A DNA stretch of 45,147 nucleotides from Rhodobacteraceae bacterium HTCC2083 (GTDB taxonomy: Bacteria; Pseudomonadota; Alphaproteobacteria; Rhodobacterales; Rhodobacteraceae): contig DS995276.1 of assembly GCA_000156115.1 (NCBI GenBank), positions 2,853,011-2,898,157 on the forward strand. Reading direction: 5' to 3'. The stretch's first letter is position 1, and each line of letters starts with the position of its first letter. The notes under the pieces were generated by a model. It was not told the origin of the DNA. It did not search any database and saw nothing but the letters and a program-made list of their open reading frames with translations. Of the stretch, positions 33,691 to 43,700 are shown in pieces. Position numbers and translations under genes: made by a program.

Positions 33691-35193
33691 TTGAGTATAG
33701 AAATCGTCCCTGACAGCTGGAGAATGGATGCGGCGACTGTCGCGAGCGCGTTCAAGACAGCAGCGATCCGCGCGCCCGATGCAATTTATTGCAAAAGCGC
33801 GACTGGTTCGTTGACCTACGCCCAGGCGGCCGGCGCGATCCAATCGCTAGCGGATGAGTTGGGCGCGGACGTTCAGGGACGTTCTGCTGCGTTGATCTTG
33901 CCGAACTCAAAAGCGTTTTTGATTGCCTATTTCGCGGTTCTATTCGCGGGTGGGAAACCTGCGCTGATCAATCATGGGCATCCCGCCCCAACGATTGCCA
34001 AATTGTTAGGTAGTCTTGATGCGGCAGTTGTTCTGTCGGACCATGAGCAAGGTAAAGGCACAACACGCCTTTTGAATGATGACCTTTTGGGGGTGCTGGT
34101 AAAACCTGTCGATATGAATGGGTTGATCGACCCCAGCACTTCAGAGGACATTGCCGCGATCATGTATTCAGGTGGCACGACGGGCTTGCCGAAACAGGTT
34201 CCACATTCAAACGCTTCCATTATTGCCACTATGGAACGTGGCGATTGGGGCTGGCGTACGCGCGCTGATGAAGTCTGGCTACCTGTAGCGCCTTTTACGC
34301 ATATTTACGGGTTCCTAATGGGACTGACCAACCCGATCATGCAATCCGGTACAACTGTTATTCCAGAGCGATTTCAACCTGACTTGATCGTGGATATGTT
34401 AGAAACTGAAAAAGTCACCATTTTTGGCGGTGGGCCCCCCGCGATCTATCAAGCGGTGATGGCGTCCAGCAAATTTGCGGATGCCAAGTTTACTAACTTG
34501 CGCATATGCCCTGGCGGCGGCGCGCCGTTTCCGCTGGATGTGCATAAGCGCTGGGAAGCGGCGACAGGCCTCAAGATTTATGAGGGCTACGGCATGACCG
34601 AGATCGCCCCGATTTCGATCAACACTGACGAGCATGGCGTAAAACCGGGATCAGCAGGTAAGGCCGTCCCAGATACTTTGATCGAGATTGTCGATCTTGA
34701 AACAGGTGATACGGTGCTACCCACAAGCGAAGCGGGGGAAATTCGTGTCAAAGGCCCGCATATGATGACAGGTTACACTGGCAATCCAGAAGAAACTGCA
34801 ATCGCGCTACGACATGGGTTTGTCTACACTGGCGATATCGGAACACTGGACAATGAGGGGTTCCTGACGATCACGGATCGCAAAAAGAACGTGATCTTTG
34901 TGAGCGGATTTAATGTCTTCCCGCGCGAGGTTGAAGAAATGTTGCTGACCCATCCAGCCATATCTGGGTCTTGTGTTGTGGCGCGCGCCCATAAGCGGTC
35001 CGGTGAGGTGCCTGTTGCCTTTGTTACGTTGCGCTCAGATGTGGACGCGGCCAACATTATGGCTTTCTGCAAACACAACCTGATCGCTTATAAACTGCCT
35101 GAAGACGTGATCATCTTGCCAGAAATGCCGCTTACTCCGGCGGGTAAGGTTGATCGCACCGTTCTGCAATCCAGCCTGAAAGCACAGTCATGA
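33691..35193 (+). CDS. AMP-binding acyl-CoA ligase/synthetase
   Basis: A 500-residue member of the ANL superfamily that activates a carboxylic acid with ATP and couples it to CoA. Motifs are the P-loop MYSGGTTGLPKQV, YEGYGMTE, YTGDIG, DRKKNVIFVSGFNVFPREVE and the C-terminal catalytic lysine in PLTPAGKVDR. The TTG at 33691 gives the longest frame; ATG 33724 (MDAATVASAF) is the alternative. It is the first gene of a four-gene operon, overlapping the next gene as ATGA. The substrate is probably an aromatic or branched acid in view of the Rieske oxygenase, but this is inference. Confidence 0.87.
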   Translation: MSIEIVPDSWRMDAATVASAFKTAAIRAPDAIYCKSATGSLTYAQAAGAIQSLADELGADVQGRSAALILPNSKAFLIAYFAVLFAGGKPALINHGHPAPTIAKLLGSLDAAVVLSDHEQGKGTTRLLNDDLLGVLVKPVDMNGLIDPSTSEDIAAIMYSGGTTGLPKQVPHSNASIIATMERGDWGWRTRADEVWLPVAPFTHIYGFLMGLTNPIMQSGTTVIPERFQPDLIVDMLETEKVTIFGGGPPAIYQAVMASSKFADAKFTNLRICPGGGAPFPLDVHKRWEAATGLKIYEGYGMTEIAPISINTDEHGVKPGSAGKAVPDTLIEIVDLETGDTVLPTSEAGEIRVKGPHMMTGYTGNPEETAIALRHGFVYTGDIGTLDNEGFLTITDRKKNVIFVSGFNVFPREVEEMLLTHPAISGSCVVARAHKRSGEVPVAFVTLRSDVDAANIMAFCKHNLIAYKLPEDVIILPEMPLTPAGKVDRTVLQSSLKAQS

Positions 35194-36167
35194 ACGATAA
35201 AATTGATGCTCTTAAGTCCCGTATGGTGCTGCCTGCTATCGCCGCGCCGATGTTTCTGGTCTCAAACCCAGAGACCGTCATTGCGTCGTGTAAAGCGGGT
35301 GTCATGGGATCGTTTCCTGCCCCGAATGCTCGGACCACTGATGATTTGCGGGGCTGGTTAACCCATATCAACGACAGTGTTTGCCAAGACGACGCGCCTT
35401 GGGCGATGAACATGATTACGCATTCCAGCTACGGTCGGTTCGAAGGTGAAATTGCCTTGGTAGAGGAATTTCAACCTGATTTAGTGATCACTGCTTTAGG
35501 GGGACCGCACCGTGTTACGCAACAGGTCCATGCCTATGGCGGCCTTGTTTTTGCGGATGTGATTTCCCCGAAACTCGCACAAAAAGCTTTGGACAAGGGC
35601 GCGGATGGTTTGGTTTTGGTCTGCTCGGGTGCAGGTGGGCATACCGGTGAATTTGCAATGCTGCCGTTCGTCGAAGAGGTGCGCAGCTTTTTTGATGGAC
35701 CACTGATTGTTGGCGGCGGCATCGGCACGGGGCGCGCCGTTCGTGCGGTTGAAAATCTTGGTGTTGATTTTGCCTACCTTGGCACGCGTTTTCTTGCGGC
35801 GAATGAGACGATGATTAGCCAAGACTACCGCGAGATGGTTTGGCAAAGCGCGATGGAAGACCTGATCGCGTCGCGCGCCATTACAGGTGCTTTGGGCAAC
35901 TGGATGCGCGCGAGTGTCGAAGCGGCAGGTCTAACTCTTGAAGATATGAAAGAAACCGTCAAAATTGATTTCTCCGGCGATATGCACGATGCTCCGAGAG
36001 GGTGGAAACACGTCTGGAGTGCCGGGCAAGGTGTCGGCGGAATTACCAAGTCAGAGAGCATTGCTGACGTTGTTGCCGAATTGTCAGGCGAGTATGCACA
36101 GGCGGTTTTTCGGCAAAGCAAAGGTAGCCGATATGCGGCAGCGGACAAAAACGAAAGCGGAGCATAA
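35190..36167 (+). CDS. Nitronate monooxygenase-like flavoprotein (NMO/2-nitropropane dioxygenase family)
   Basis: A 325-residue FMN TIM-barrel protein. It has an N-terminal PAIAAPMFLVS, the SGAGGHTGEFAMLPF segment with the family histidine, and the phosphate-binding VGGGIGTGRAV...YLGTRFLA. Bacterial members oxidise nitronates, but others act as enoyl reductases or have unknown roles. Its ATG overlaps the ligase stop and the Rieske gene follows after three bases, so it is translationally coupled to both. In this setting it may act on a CoA-linked or oxygenated intermediate; the reaction is not predictable. Confidence 0.85.
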   Translation: MNDKIDALKSRMVLPAIAAPMFLVSNPETVIASCKAGVMGSFPAPNARTTDDLRGWLTHINDSVCQDDAPWAMNMITHSSYGRFEGEIALVEEFQPDLVITALGGPHRVTQQVHAYGGLVFADVISPKLAQKALDKGADGLVLVCSGAGGHTGEFAMLPFVEEVRSFFDGPLIVGGGIGTGRAVRAVENLGVDFAYLGTRFLAANETMISQDYREMVWQSAMEDLIASRAITGALGNWMRASVEAAGLTLEDMKETVKIDFSGDMHDAPRGWKHVWSAGQGVGGITKSESIADVVAELSGEYAQAVFRQSKGSRYAAADKNESGA

Positions 36168-36170
36168 ATT

Positions 36171-37325
36171 ATGAGCATCAGCATTGAAGAGGTCGAGATC
36201 GTCAAAACCATCTTGAAGCATACAGAAGACGGCACGACAGATATGCAGCCAGAGCTGATGCGCAATCCGGTGACGATCTATACTGATCCTGATGTGTTGA
36301 CCAAAGAGGTCGACGTATTGTTCCGTAAGTTCCCGATTATCATGGGACATTCCGAACAGCTCGATGGGCCTGCGTCGTACTTTACCAACGATGAATTAGG
36401 CGTGCCGATCCTGATCACTCGCAACAATGACGGTGTCGTCAAAGCCTTTATGAACGTCTGTCGTCACCGCGGCGCGCGCTTGACTGATAGCGAATGTGGC
36501 CATGCAAAAACCTTCTCCTGCCCCTATCACAAATGGACTTACGATCTGAACGGTGATTTGCGCGGCTTGCCCCAAGCGGCTGGGTTTGGCGACATTGACA
36601 AGAAAGATTTGGGCCTCGTCGAACTCCCTGCCTTTGAGCGTTTTGGCTTGATCTGGGTGCGTCCGTCCGTCAGCGATGAACCGCTTGCTTTTGACGCATG
36701 GATCGCGCCGATGGCTGAGCAACTTGGTGGGCTAGGCCTGGACACGCACACTGTCTTTAAAACTTGGTCGCTGGATCGCAAAATGAACTGGCATCTCGCA
36801 CTTGAGGGTTTTCAGGAATCTTATCACTTTTGCGGCGCACACGAACACACAGCCTGTTCCGCGTACCTTGATAATCAAAGCGTGTGGACGGACAACTACC
36901 CGCATGTGCGCCATTCCGTGCCGCTGCCAACGGTGATTGAGTTGAAAGACCAAGCACCAGAGGACTGGAACCCGCGCCCTTACTTTATGACGCAAAACTA
37001 CGTGTTCCCCTGCAATTATGTGCAGGTGATGACGGATCACGTCTACATTCATACGATCATTCCAACGGGCCAAGACACCTGCATTTTCAAATGCATGATG
37101 CTGATCGCCGAGCCGCCAAAAACCGAAAAAGCAGAACGCTATTGGCAGAAAAATTACGATGTTATTCGCACCGTCTTTGATGAGGACTTCGAGATAGGTG
37201 AAAACATCCAGAAAGGTTTGAACACTGGCGCAAATACAGAGTTTCTGTTTGGTCGCTACGAAATTGGTTTGCATCTTGGCACCAAAGCAATCCACGACGC
37301 GCTTGCCGGAAAGCTGACCGCGTAA
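36171..37325 (+). CDS. Rieske-type aromatic ring-hydroxylating oxygenase, alpha subunit
   Basis: A 384-residue terminal oxygenase. The Rieske 2Fe-2S ligands are C97-x-H99 (CRHRG) and C117-x2-H120 (CPYHKWTY). The mononuclear iron site is EGFQESYHFCGAHEHT with H219 and H224, with an aspartate likely in the DEDFEIGENIQKGL segment. It belongs to the single-subunit type, without a linked beta subunit in this window. It needs an electron supply; the only candidate in the operon is the flavin reductase-like protein downstream, and no ferredoxin or Rieske reductase gene is adjacent. The substrate may be aromatic or a quaternary amine, as in other members. Confidence 0.9.
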   Translation: MSISIEEVEIVKTILKHTEDGTTDMQPELMRNPVTIYTDPDVLTKEVDVLFRKFPIIMGHSEQLDGPASYFTNDELGVPILITRNNDGVVKAFMNVCRHRGARLTDSECGHAKTFSCPYHKWTYDLNGDLRGLPQAAGFGDIDKKDLGLVELPAFERFGLIWVRPSVSDEPLAFDAWIAPMAEQLGGLGLDTHTVFKTWSLDRKMNWHLALEGFQESYHFCGAHEHTACSAYLDNQSVWTDNYPHVRHSVPLPTVIELKDQAPEDWNPRPYFMTQNYVFPCNYVQVMTDHVYIHTIIPTGQDTCIFKCMMLIAEPPKTEKAERYWQKNYDVIRTVFDEDFEIGENIQKGLNTGANTEFLFGRYEIGLHLGTKAIHDALAGKLTA

Positions 37326-37344
37326 AAGTCGACGGAGACGACGT

Positions 37345-37998
37345 ATGCAATATGACCCTAGATCAGACAAATGCCCGCTGCCGTATTCGCCCTTTAAATC
37401 TTGCACAGTTCCCCGTCCTATTGGCTGGCTCAGCACAATTAGCCGTGATGGTGTGCCCAATCTTGCGCCCTATTCGCAGTGGCAAAACCTGACCTTTGAC
37501 CCGCCTATGGTGATGTTCGCGGCCAACCAATATTCATCCGGCAAGCGCAAACACACCGTCATCAATGCCGAGGAAACTGGATGGTTTGTTTGGAACATGG
37601 CGACGTACGAATTGCGAGAGGCGGTTAATTTGTCCGCGATGGAAGTCGCGGCAGACGTGGACGAATTCGTGCATGCAGGTGTCACTGCAACGTCTTGTGT
37701 TGATGCCCCGGGACCTCGGGTAACGGAAAGCCCTGCTCAGTTTGAATGCAAGTACCTGAGTACACACCGTTTGCGCGGCAGTTCAGAGCACGGCTGGGTC
37801 GATGTGGTCTACGGTGAAGTGGTGCGCATTCACGTAAAGGACGAAGTGATCACGCCTGAGGGCAAGTTGGATATCCCTAGCATTCGACCTTTGGCCCGTC
37901 TTGGCTATTACGATTACACTTCCGTCACCGAGACTTTTGATATGAAAATTCCCGGGCCGAATGGGATGACAAACGTTGGTCTTGAGGGCAAACAATAA
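37345..37998 (+). CDS. Flavin reductase-like (DIM6/NTAB, FMN-binding) protein
   Basis: A 217-residue FMN-binding split-barrel protein of the DIM6/NTAB family. Marks are PRPIGWLSTISRDGVPNLAPYS and an NLTFDPPMVMFAAN segment that binds FMN. A GGAG ribosome site precedes the ATG, 19 bases after the Rieske gene. It might supply reduced flavin or electrons to the NMO-like or Rieske partner, or be an enzyme with bound flavin. It ends the four-gene operon. Confidence 0.85.
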   Translation: MQYDPRSDKCPLPYSPFKSCTVPRPIGWLSTISRDGVPNLAPYSQWQNLTFDPPMVMFAANQYSSGKRKHTVINAEETGWFVWNMATYELREAVNLSAMEVAADVDEFVHAGVTATSCVDAPGPRVTESPAQFECKYLSTHRLRGSSEHGWVDVVYGEVVRIHVKDEVITPEGKLDIPSIRPLARLGYYDYTSVTETFDMKIPGPNGMTNVGLEGKQ

Positions 37999-38121
37999 CC
38001 GGCCCAGTTAGGTTTTGGACAGGCGAACATTATAGATCAAGGTGCGCCTGACTCTAGGATAACCCCAACATTTGATATGCCTGCGTCGCGTAGTTTCGGA
38101 TTTGACATTGGACAAGATGAT

Positions 38122-38236
38122 CTTCAACTTGCCGTAACTTCACGACAATCTCTTCCAGCTTGGGTCTCTTGATGGCAATCTCTGGTCCTCCGCTTTCCTA
38201 ACTATAGGGGCGGACCACTTCAAAGGGGGAGGCTCA
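38122..38236 (-). pseudogene. IS3-type left-end relic with OrfA start
   Basis: On the minus strand it shows the left terminus (ttgagcctccccctttgaag), the GGAGGACC region and [19 protein letters not shown], then loses similarity. It is the same end as at 11208 and 29371. Positions 37999-38121 hold nothing recognisable. Confidence 0.82.
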
Positions 38237-38242
38237 ACACTT

Positions 38243-38554
38243 TCAAGTGCCCTTAGAGCCTCTCTTGCGTTCGTACTCATCTAAGTTGGCCTTCATCATA
38301 GCCTCGTGTTTTGCAGCCTGACGCATGAGGGCTATTCCCAAGATCCACCCTATAACTAAGGCACCAACGCCAAAAAGTCTCATATTACGTACTACCCAAT
38401 CAGGTTGACCTGCGCTTTGGTCTAAAGCTGCGCCAATAAAAAAGAACATAGAGATGAATGACATGAGAATGATCAGGAACATTCCGTAGCCCTTTTTGAA
38501 CTTCGGAAATACGGCAGCCAAGGCCACAATGATCGCCTTGATAACTATGTTCAT
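38243..38554 (-). CDS. Small hypothetical membrane protein
   Basis: A 103-residue protein with two clear hydrophobic segments (GMFLIILMSFISMFFFIGAAL and LFGVGALVIGWILGIALM) and a basic, charged tail (AMMKANLDEYERKRGSKGT). No family is recognised and the ribosome site is weak. It lies between two IS relics and is AT-richer than the adjacent catabolic genes. It could be an IS-region passenger; no function can be given. Confidence 0.5.
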   Translation of the reverse strand: MNIVIKAIIVALAAVFPKFKKGYGMFLIILMSFISMFFFIGAALDQSAGQPDWVVRNMRLFGVGALVIGWILGIALMRQAAKHEAMMKANLDEYERKRGSKGT

Positions 38555-38663
38555 GTCTTGTGGCCTACTGTTTGATTTGAACGCATAATAACTATTAGTC
38601 TCATCAGAGCGTCAATAACTGAACTCGAAGAACTTCCAAACTTAACACCCTACAGCACCACAC

Positions 38664-39100
38664 GGACCGCTGAACAAGCGTCAGCACGTTTGTGAAAACC
38701 TGTGAGCTAGCTGACAAAGTTTCATAATGACAGGATGGTGAAGGGTAGGGGAAAGAGGTAGGTAAGTTCGTGAGCGGTTAGAAGTCATATATGGTACTAA
38801 ATATTTTACAATTATGGTACTAGTTTACCTCGGCTTTATTAAATTTTTCGTTTATAATCAATCATTTAGATGCGCTACATGGCATCGAGTGAGTCCGTGT
38901 GGGGGCACCACTTAATCCTGAAATTATATTTATTTACAATAACATGAGACTTTCATGTATATTTTTATCCACCTAAATATACACCCTTTGTCTGTCGAGC
39001 TTTAGTATGATGTTTGATTTGGGCTAAAGTCTATGCCACGCGCGCCTGCACACGCGCGGCTGTGTGTCATTGGCGTGAGCCTGCGCTCTCGAAGCGGTCT
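38664..39100. repeat. Long dispersed repeat, copy 2, non-coding part
   Basis: Matches 23281-23689 in the same orientation through landmarks such as cacgtttgtgaaaacctgtg, ggcaccacttaatcctgaaa and aataacatgaga, up to ccacgcgcgcctgcacacgcgcgg. No coding sense is evident. Confidence 0.8.
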
Positions 39101-39358
39101 GCCTGATGAACTCCAAGCCTTTGTCGATCACTACAATCATCATCGCCACCACGAGAGCCTGAACAACGTCACACCCGCCGACGTCTACTTTGGCCGCGAT
39201 AAAGCCATCCTGCAACAAAGGGAAAGGATCAAACGAAGGACACTCGAAGCGCGACGCTTGCATCACAGCATGCGCGCCGCATAATGCAATCAACCGGATG
39301 GGCCGAACTCACTCTTAGTTTAAGACGCAATTGGTTCCAAAAACCCTGACGACGGACA
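39101..39358 (+). pseudogene. IS3-family transposase relic 3 (intact C-terminus)
   Basis: Reads GLPDELQAFVDHYNHHRHHE, then SLNNVTPADVYFGRDKAILQ and QRERIKRRTLEARRLHHSMR with a normal TAA; only the C-terminal part of OrfB is left. The right terminus gacgacggaca ends at 39358. Positions 39359-39600 hold an inverted repeat tgtgttga-N14-tcaacaca (39370-39399) and nothing else that I recognise. Confidence 0.8.
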
Positions 39359-39600
39359 GTGTAACGCATTGTGTTGAGTATACTTATCACGTCAACACAA
39401 CAGGCTCGTCGATAATGCTATTTTGAACTGCCCAGAAATCTGCAACGCGACTGAAAAAAACCCGATTTGTGCACCCATTCCCGGCATTTCCAGCAACTTT
39501 GAATTAGCGTTTGGGGCCATTTAATACCGAGTAGACAAGGGCAATTCATTGCCCAGCTTCGCAAAGTTATAAGTGACTGACAGTTTATTTATCTGAACCC

Positions 39601-40770
39601 TCAATAGGGAAGGCCCACATAATTCTCTGCCATCGCTTTTTGCGCGGCTTCATTTGTGCGTAGGAACTCGATTTCAGCAATCTGCATTTTCACATCAAAC
39701 TCTGTTTGATCGGGGAAGCTGTGCATGAGAGACGAGAACCACCAGCTGAACCGTTCTGTTTTCCAAACACGCGCGAGAGCCTTTTCTGAGTATGTGTCTA
39801 ACCCCTCGGGCGAACCATCTTCGTAGAATTGGCGCAACCCATTGTAGAGGTAATGGATATCCGACGCCGCTGTGTTCAACCCTTTCGCCCCCGTTGGTGG
39901 CACAATATGCGCAGCATCGCCGCAGAGGAACAATCGCCCCCAGCGCATGGGTTCTGTCACAAAAGAGCGAAGCGGCGCGATGGATTTCTCAATCGAAGGG
40001 CCGGTTATCAATTTATCCGCTTGCTCGCGTGGGATACGGCGCTTGAGCTCATCCCAGAACGCCTCGTCAGACCAATCATCGACCTTATCGTCAAGCGAGC
40101 ATTGAATGTAATACCGGCTCAGGTTTTCATTGCGCATCGAGCACAGCGCAAAACCGCGCTCGGACCTGGAATAGATGAGTTCATGGTTTACGGGCGGCGT
40201 TTTGGACAAGATGCCGAGCCAGCCAAACGGATAAACCTTCTCATACTCTTTGCGCACATCCGCAGGTATCGTTGGACGACTGACGCCATGAAACCCGTCA
40301 CACCCTGCGATATAGTCACACGCGATCCGACGCTCTTCGCCAGCGACCGTGTAGGTGATGAACGGCGCATCTGTGTCAGCACCGTTGATCACCACATCCT
40401 CGACGTTGAACTCAATCTTGCCATTCGCCGCTTCGCGCGCGGCGTAGAGATCGCGGGTCACTTCGGTCTGGCCGTAAACCGTCACATGATGCCCTGCATG
40501 TTTGGTAAAATCGACGCGGAACATCGTGTCGCCAAAGGACACCAGTGTGCCGTCATGCACAAACCCTTCCGCATCAAGCCGCTCCACAACGCCTGCTTCG
40601 CGCATTAGCGCAACGAAACCACGCTCTAACACCCCCGCACGAATGCGGGTTAGCACGTAGTCTTTTGTTTGACGCTCGAGAACGGTGCTGTCTATTCCGC
40701 GCTTGTGCAAAAGCTGGGACAGCAACAAACCAGACGGGCCACCGCCGATGATGCAGACTTGTGTTTTCAT
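39601..40770 (-). CDS. pobA: 4-hydroxybenzoate 3-monooxygenase
   Basis: A 389-residue FAD enzyme that converts 4-hydroxybenzoate to protocatechuate with NADPH. It matches PobA along its length: GGGPSGLLLSQLL (FAD), ACDYIAGCDGFHG (DG motif) and FLCGDAAHIVPPTGAKGLN (GD motif). The known active-site residues of the Pseudomonas enzyme (Y201, S212, R214, R220, Y222, Y385) are all present here as Y200, S211, R213, R219, Y221 and Y384, one position lower. It starts 12 bases after the stop of the fused reductive dehalogenase, so the two are one transcript. The coupling implies that the dehalogenase product is 4-hydroxybenzoate. Confidence 0.95.
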   Translation of the reverse strand: MKTQVCIIGGGPSGLLLSQLLHKRGIDSTVLERQTKDYVLTRIRAGVLERGFVALMREAGVVERLDAEGFVHDGTLVSFGDTMFRVDFTKHAGHHVTVYGQTEVTRDLYAAREAANGKIEFNVEDVVINGADTDAPFITYTVAGEERRIACDYIAGCDGFHGVSRPTIPADVRKEYEKVYPFGWLGILSKTPPVNHELIYSRSERGFALCSMRNENLSRYYIQCSLDDKVDDWSDEAFWDELKRRIPREQADKLITGPSIEKSIAPLRSFVTEPMRWGRLFLCGDAAHIVPPTGAKGLNTAASDIHYLYNGLRQFYEDGSPEGLDTYSEKALARVWKTERFSWWFSSLMHSFPDQTEFDVKMQIAEIEFLRTNEAAQKAMAENYVGLPY

Positions 40771-40782
40771 GGGCCGATGTCC

Positions 40783-43700
40783 TTAGAGGTCGATAACAAT
40801 ACTCCCGTCCGGCGTGGCGGCGCGCGACTGACAGGTGATAATTTCATTTTCACGTTGCTTGTTAGATAGCACGAAGTCGCGGTGTTCAACGTCGCCACTT
40901 TGAAGGCCACATTTACACACGCCACAAATCCCGTCAGAGCACTTCACATCCACAGGGATGCCGTTGGCGATCAGCACATCAGAAAGGTCTTCATCCGCGC
41001 GCACGCTCAGCTCTTTCCCAGATTTTGCCAGCGTCACAGTGAAGGGATAGTTCACATAGTCGGGTTGCTCAGGAACGGAGAAGTACTCCAGATGCCGCGC
41101 CTCTTCAGGGAAGCCTTGGCGCGCAGCGGCCTGCACGACGCCCTCCATGTAGCGATCAGGGCCGCATGTGTAGACGTGCCAGCCATCCTTGTAGCCGTTG
41201 AGCAACTTGTCGAGATCAGCGCGTGTCCCTTGGTCGGAGAAATGGAAGGTCACATGCTGCGCCCAGGGCATCGCCTTGAGATCTTCAACATAGCCTGCAC
41301 TTTCCATCTTGCTCGCGGAGTAATGTAGCTCAAAGGGTTTGCCCAAAGCGTGCAAACGATGCGCAAAAGCGATCATCGGGGTAATGCCGATACCGCCACC
41401 CATGAGGTAGGTCTTCGTCGCGTCCTCAACCAGATCAAAATGATTGATCGGTTTGGAGATGAAGACGCGGCGTCCTTCGTTAAAGATGCGGTGCATCATC
41501 AGGGATCCACCACGTCCTTCGTCCTCTCGCAGTACTCCGATCTGGTACTTTGACGTATCCGCAGGATCGCCTGACATGGAATATTGCCGCAAGTAATCAG
41601 GGGTCACAACCACATCCAAATGCCCACCCGCAGTCCAATCGGGCAGGGCAGAGCCGTCCCAAGCGGTGAACTCATACTTCGTCACATCAGGCGTCATCGC
41701 TTCGGCCTTGCTAATGCGCGCCATGATCACGGGGGCGTCAGTGAAGTCGGGACGTGTGTGGGAAAGTCCCTCAGTCTCGCCGCGCGCAAGACGCGCGCGA
41801 TACTCATCCGCACTGATCATATCTTGATAGGCTTTGATCCCCGCCTCTCGGTCCATCGCAAAGGGGTAGGGATAGGGCCAAGGTGTGAGGTAGGCAGGAT
41901 ACACTGCGAGCGTTTGATCCTCGTATTTCAGGTCCAGATCAGGATCGATGCCGCGTCGGTTCGCAGGTTCAGCAGGCTCTTTATAACCGCCATCCTCTTT
42001 CAGCTCTAAGTCCCACCACCACTTCTTCATCTCATTGAGACTGCCATGACCGAGCGTGTCATCCAGCTTGGCCAACACGGGCGCAGCCTTGGGCATATTC
42101 ATCGCGGCCCAGCGGAACGGCTTTTCTTTGAAGATGCCCTCAAGGTTCCAAGGGCAGGTCTTCATACACCGCCCACACATCGCGCCGCCCTCAGTCGTGA
42201 TGCGGTAAGTGGTGCATTTCTGGCTGTCGGATTTCCAAATCTCATACCCATTAAACATGCGTTTCGGACCCGCAGTGATCGCACCAGAAGGACATTCACG
42301 CGCGCATTTGTTGCAGCTCTCGCAAAAGTTTTGCAGGCCGAAATCAATCGGCTTGTCATGTGCCATCGGCATATCCGTGGTCACAACGCCTGACTTCAAA
42401 CGAGGCCCCAGCAGCGGGTTCAGAATAACCTCACCAATGCGGCTGACCTCGCCCAAACCAGAGAGCAACAAAAGCGGCGGCTGCAAGACCTCGCCATCCA
42501 TGACCGAATGCGCTTTGGCCATGTAGCCGAGCCTGCGGATTTGCTTGGCAATCACACCGCCCAAAAGCGAGAAGCGCAGGTAGGCGCGCATGGATTGCGC
42601 GACGCTGATCCAATCATCACCCGACGCCCCCTCCATCGTCTCATAGCCCTGATCAATGATCATCGAAATGGCTTGGTTATGCGGCGGCTCAAGCGGCGCA
42701 CCTGTGGCGTCGTGACTGTACCATGTCCAATCAGGGCAACGGCTGATGCCGACCGCATCGATGCCAAGAAAATAGGTCGCCGCTTTGACATTGGCGGCGT
42801 TTTGCACTGGATCGCTTGGCTTTTCAGCCACCTCGTTACTGGCACCATCTTGCAGCAAAACAAACGCGCCAAGTAAACGGCGCTGCGCAAAAGAGGCGGG
42901 GCTTTTGCGTGCATACCAACCGCCCGATGCGGCCTGTTGTTGCTTTTTGCCCATGTCACCAAATTGCGCGCGCGCGAACATATCCGCACGCTTGGGGACG
43001 CGCGCCACACGGTCCTCATCAATGTAGGTCGTCGGCGTGTCCACGCGTTTGAGCTTCTCAAAGGCATGCGCGCCGTCCACATAGCGGCGCTTGGCGTAAG
43101 GATCACGGTTCAGCGCGCTTTTTGACGTGCCTTTGCCAACCCACCACGCAGGGCCATTGGGTTGATCACTCCACGAAGCAAGGGGCGCATCCACGGCCAT
43201 TTCAAAATTGGTTGTGACGACGGCGATGCCGAACCCTTCGCCAATATAGGGCGCGAACAAGCGGCCCTTTTCGAGCGATGCAAGACCAGCAGCGACAGCG
43301 AGTTGATTGAGGTCAACGTCCGATGATGTCGCCGTATGTGCGCGCGCTGAATATCCCAATAGATGTAGGTATTCGGCCAAGATCACAGCCGTTTCCGTGC
43401 TGCGCAAAGCGGCGCGATGCGCTTGTGTTCCCATTATCCATTCAGAGCCTGGCTCATGCGCTTTCGGGTCGCGGTGATGTTCTACGAGCAGCACAATCGC
43501 ATGGGTGTGATCGTCGATGGGTTGCAGCGGTGCTTCAATCGACTCCTTCAAGGCGGCCATGATCTGATCAATGCCAGAGGCGAGTGTTTTGGTTTGTTTC
43601 GTGCGAATATCATGCGCAAGCCGGTCGATGTCGGGATTGCGCGTGGCCTGCGCCAAATGCGCGCTTTTTGGCAATTCACAAATACCGATCATCGACGTGT

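Noticed and set aside
39829-40608. Plus-strand frame of 259 codons opposite pobA
   Set aside because: Shadow of a gene whose active-site residues are all conserved.
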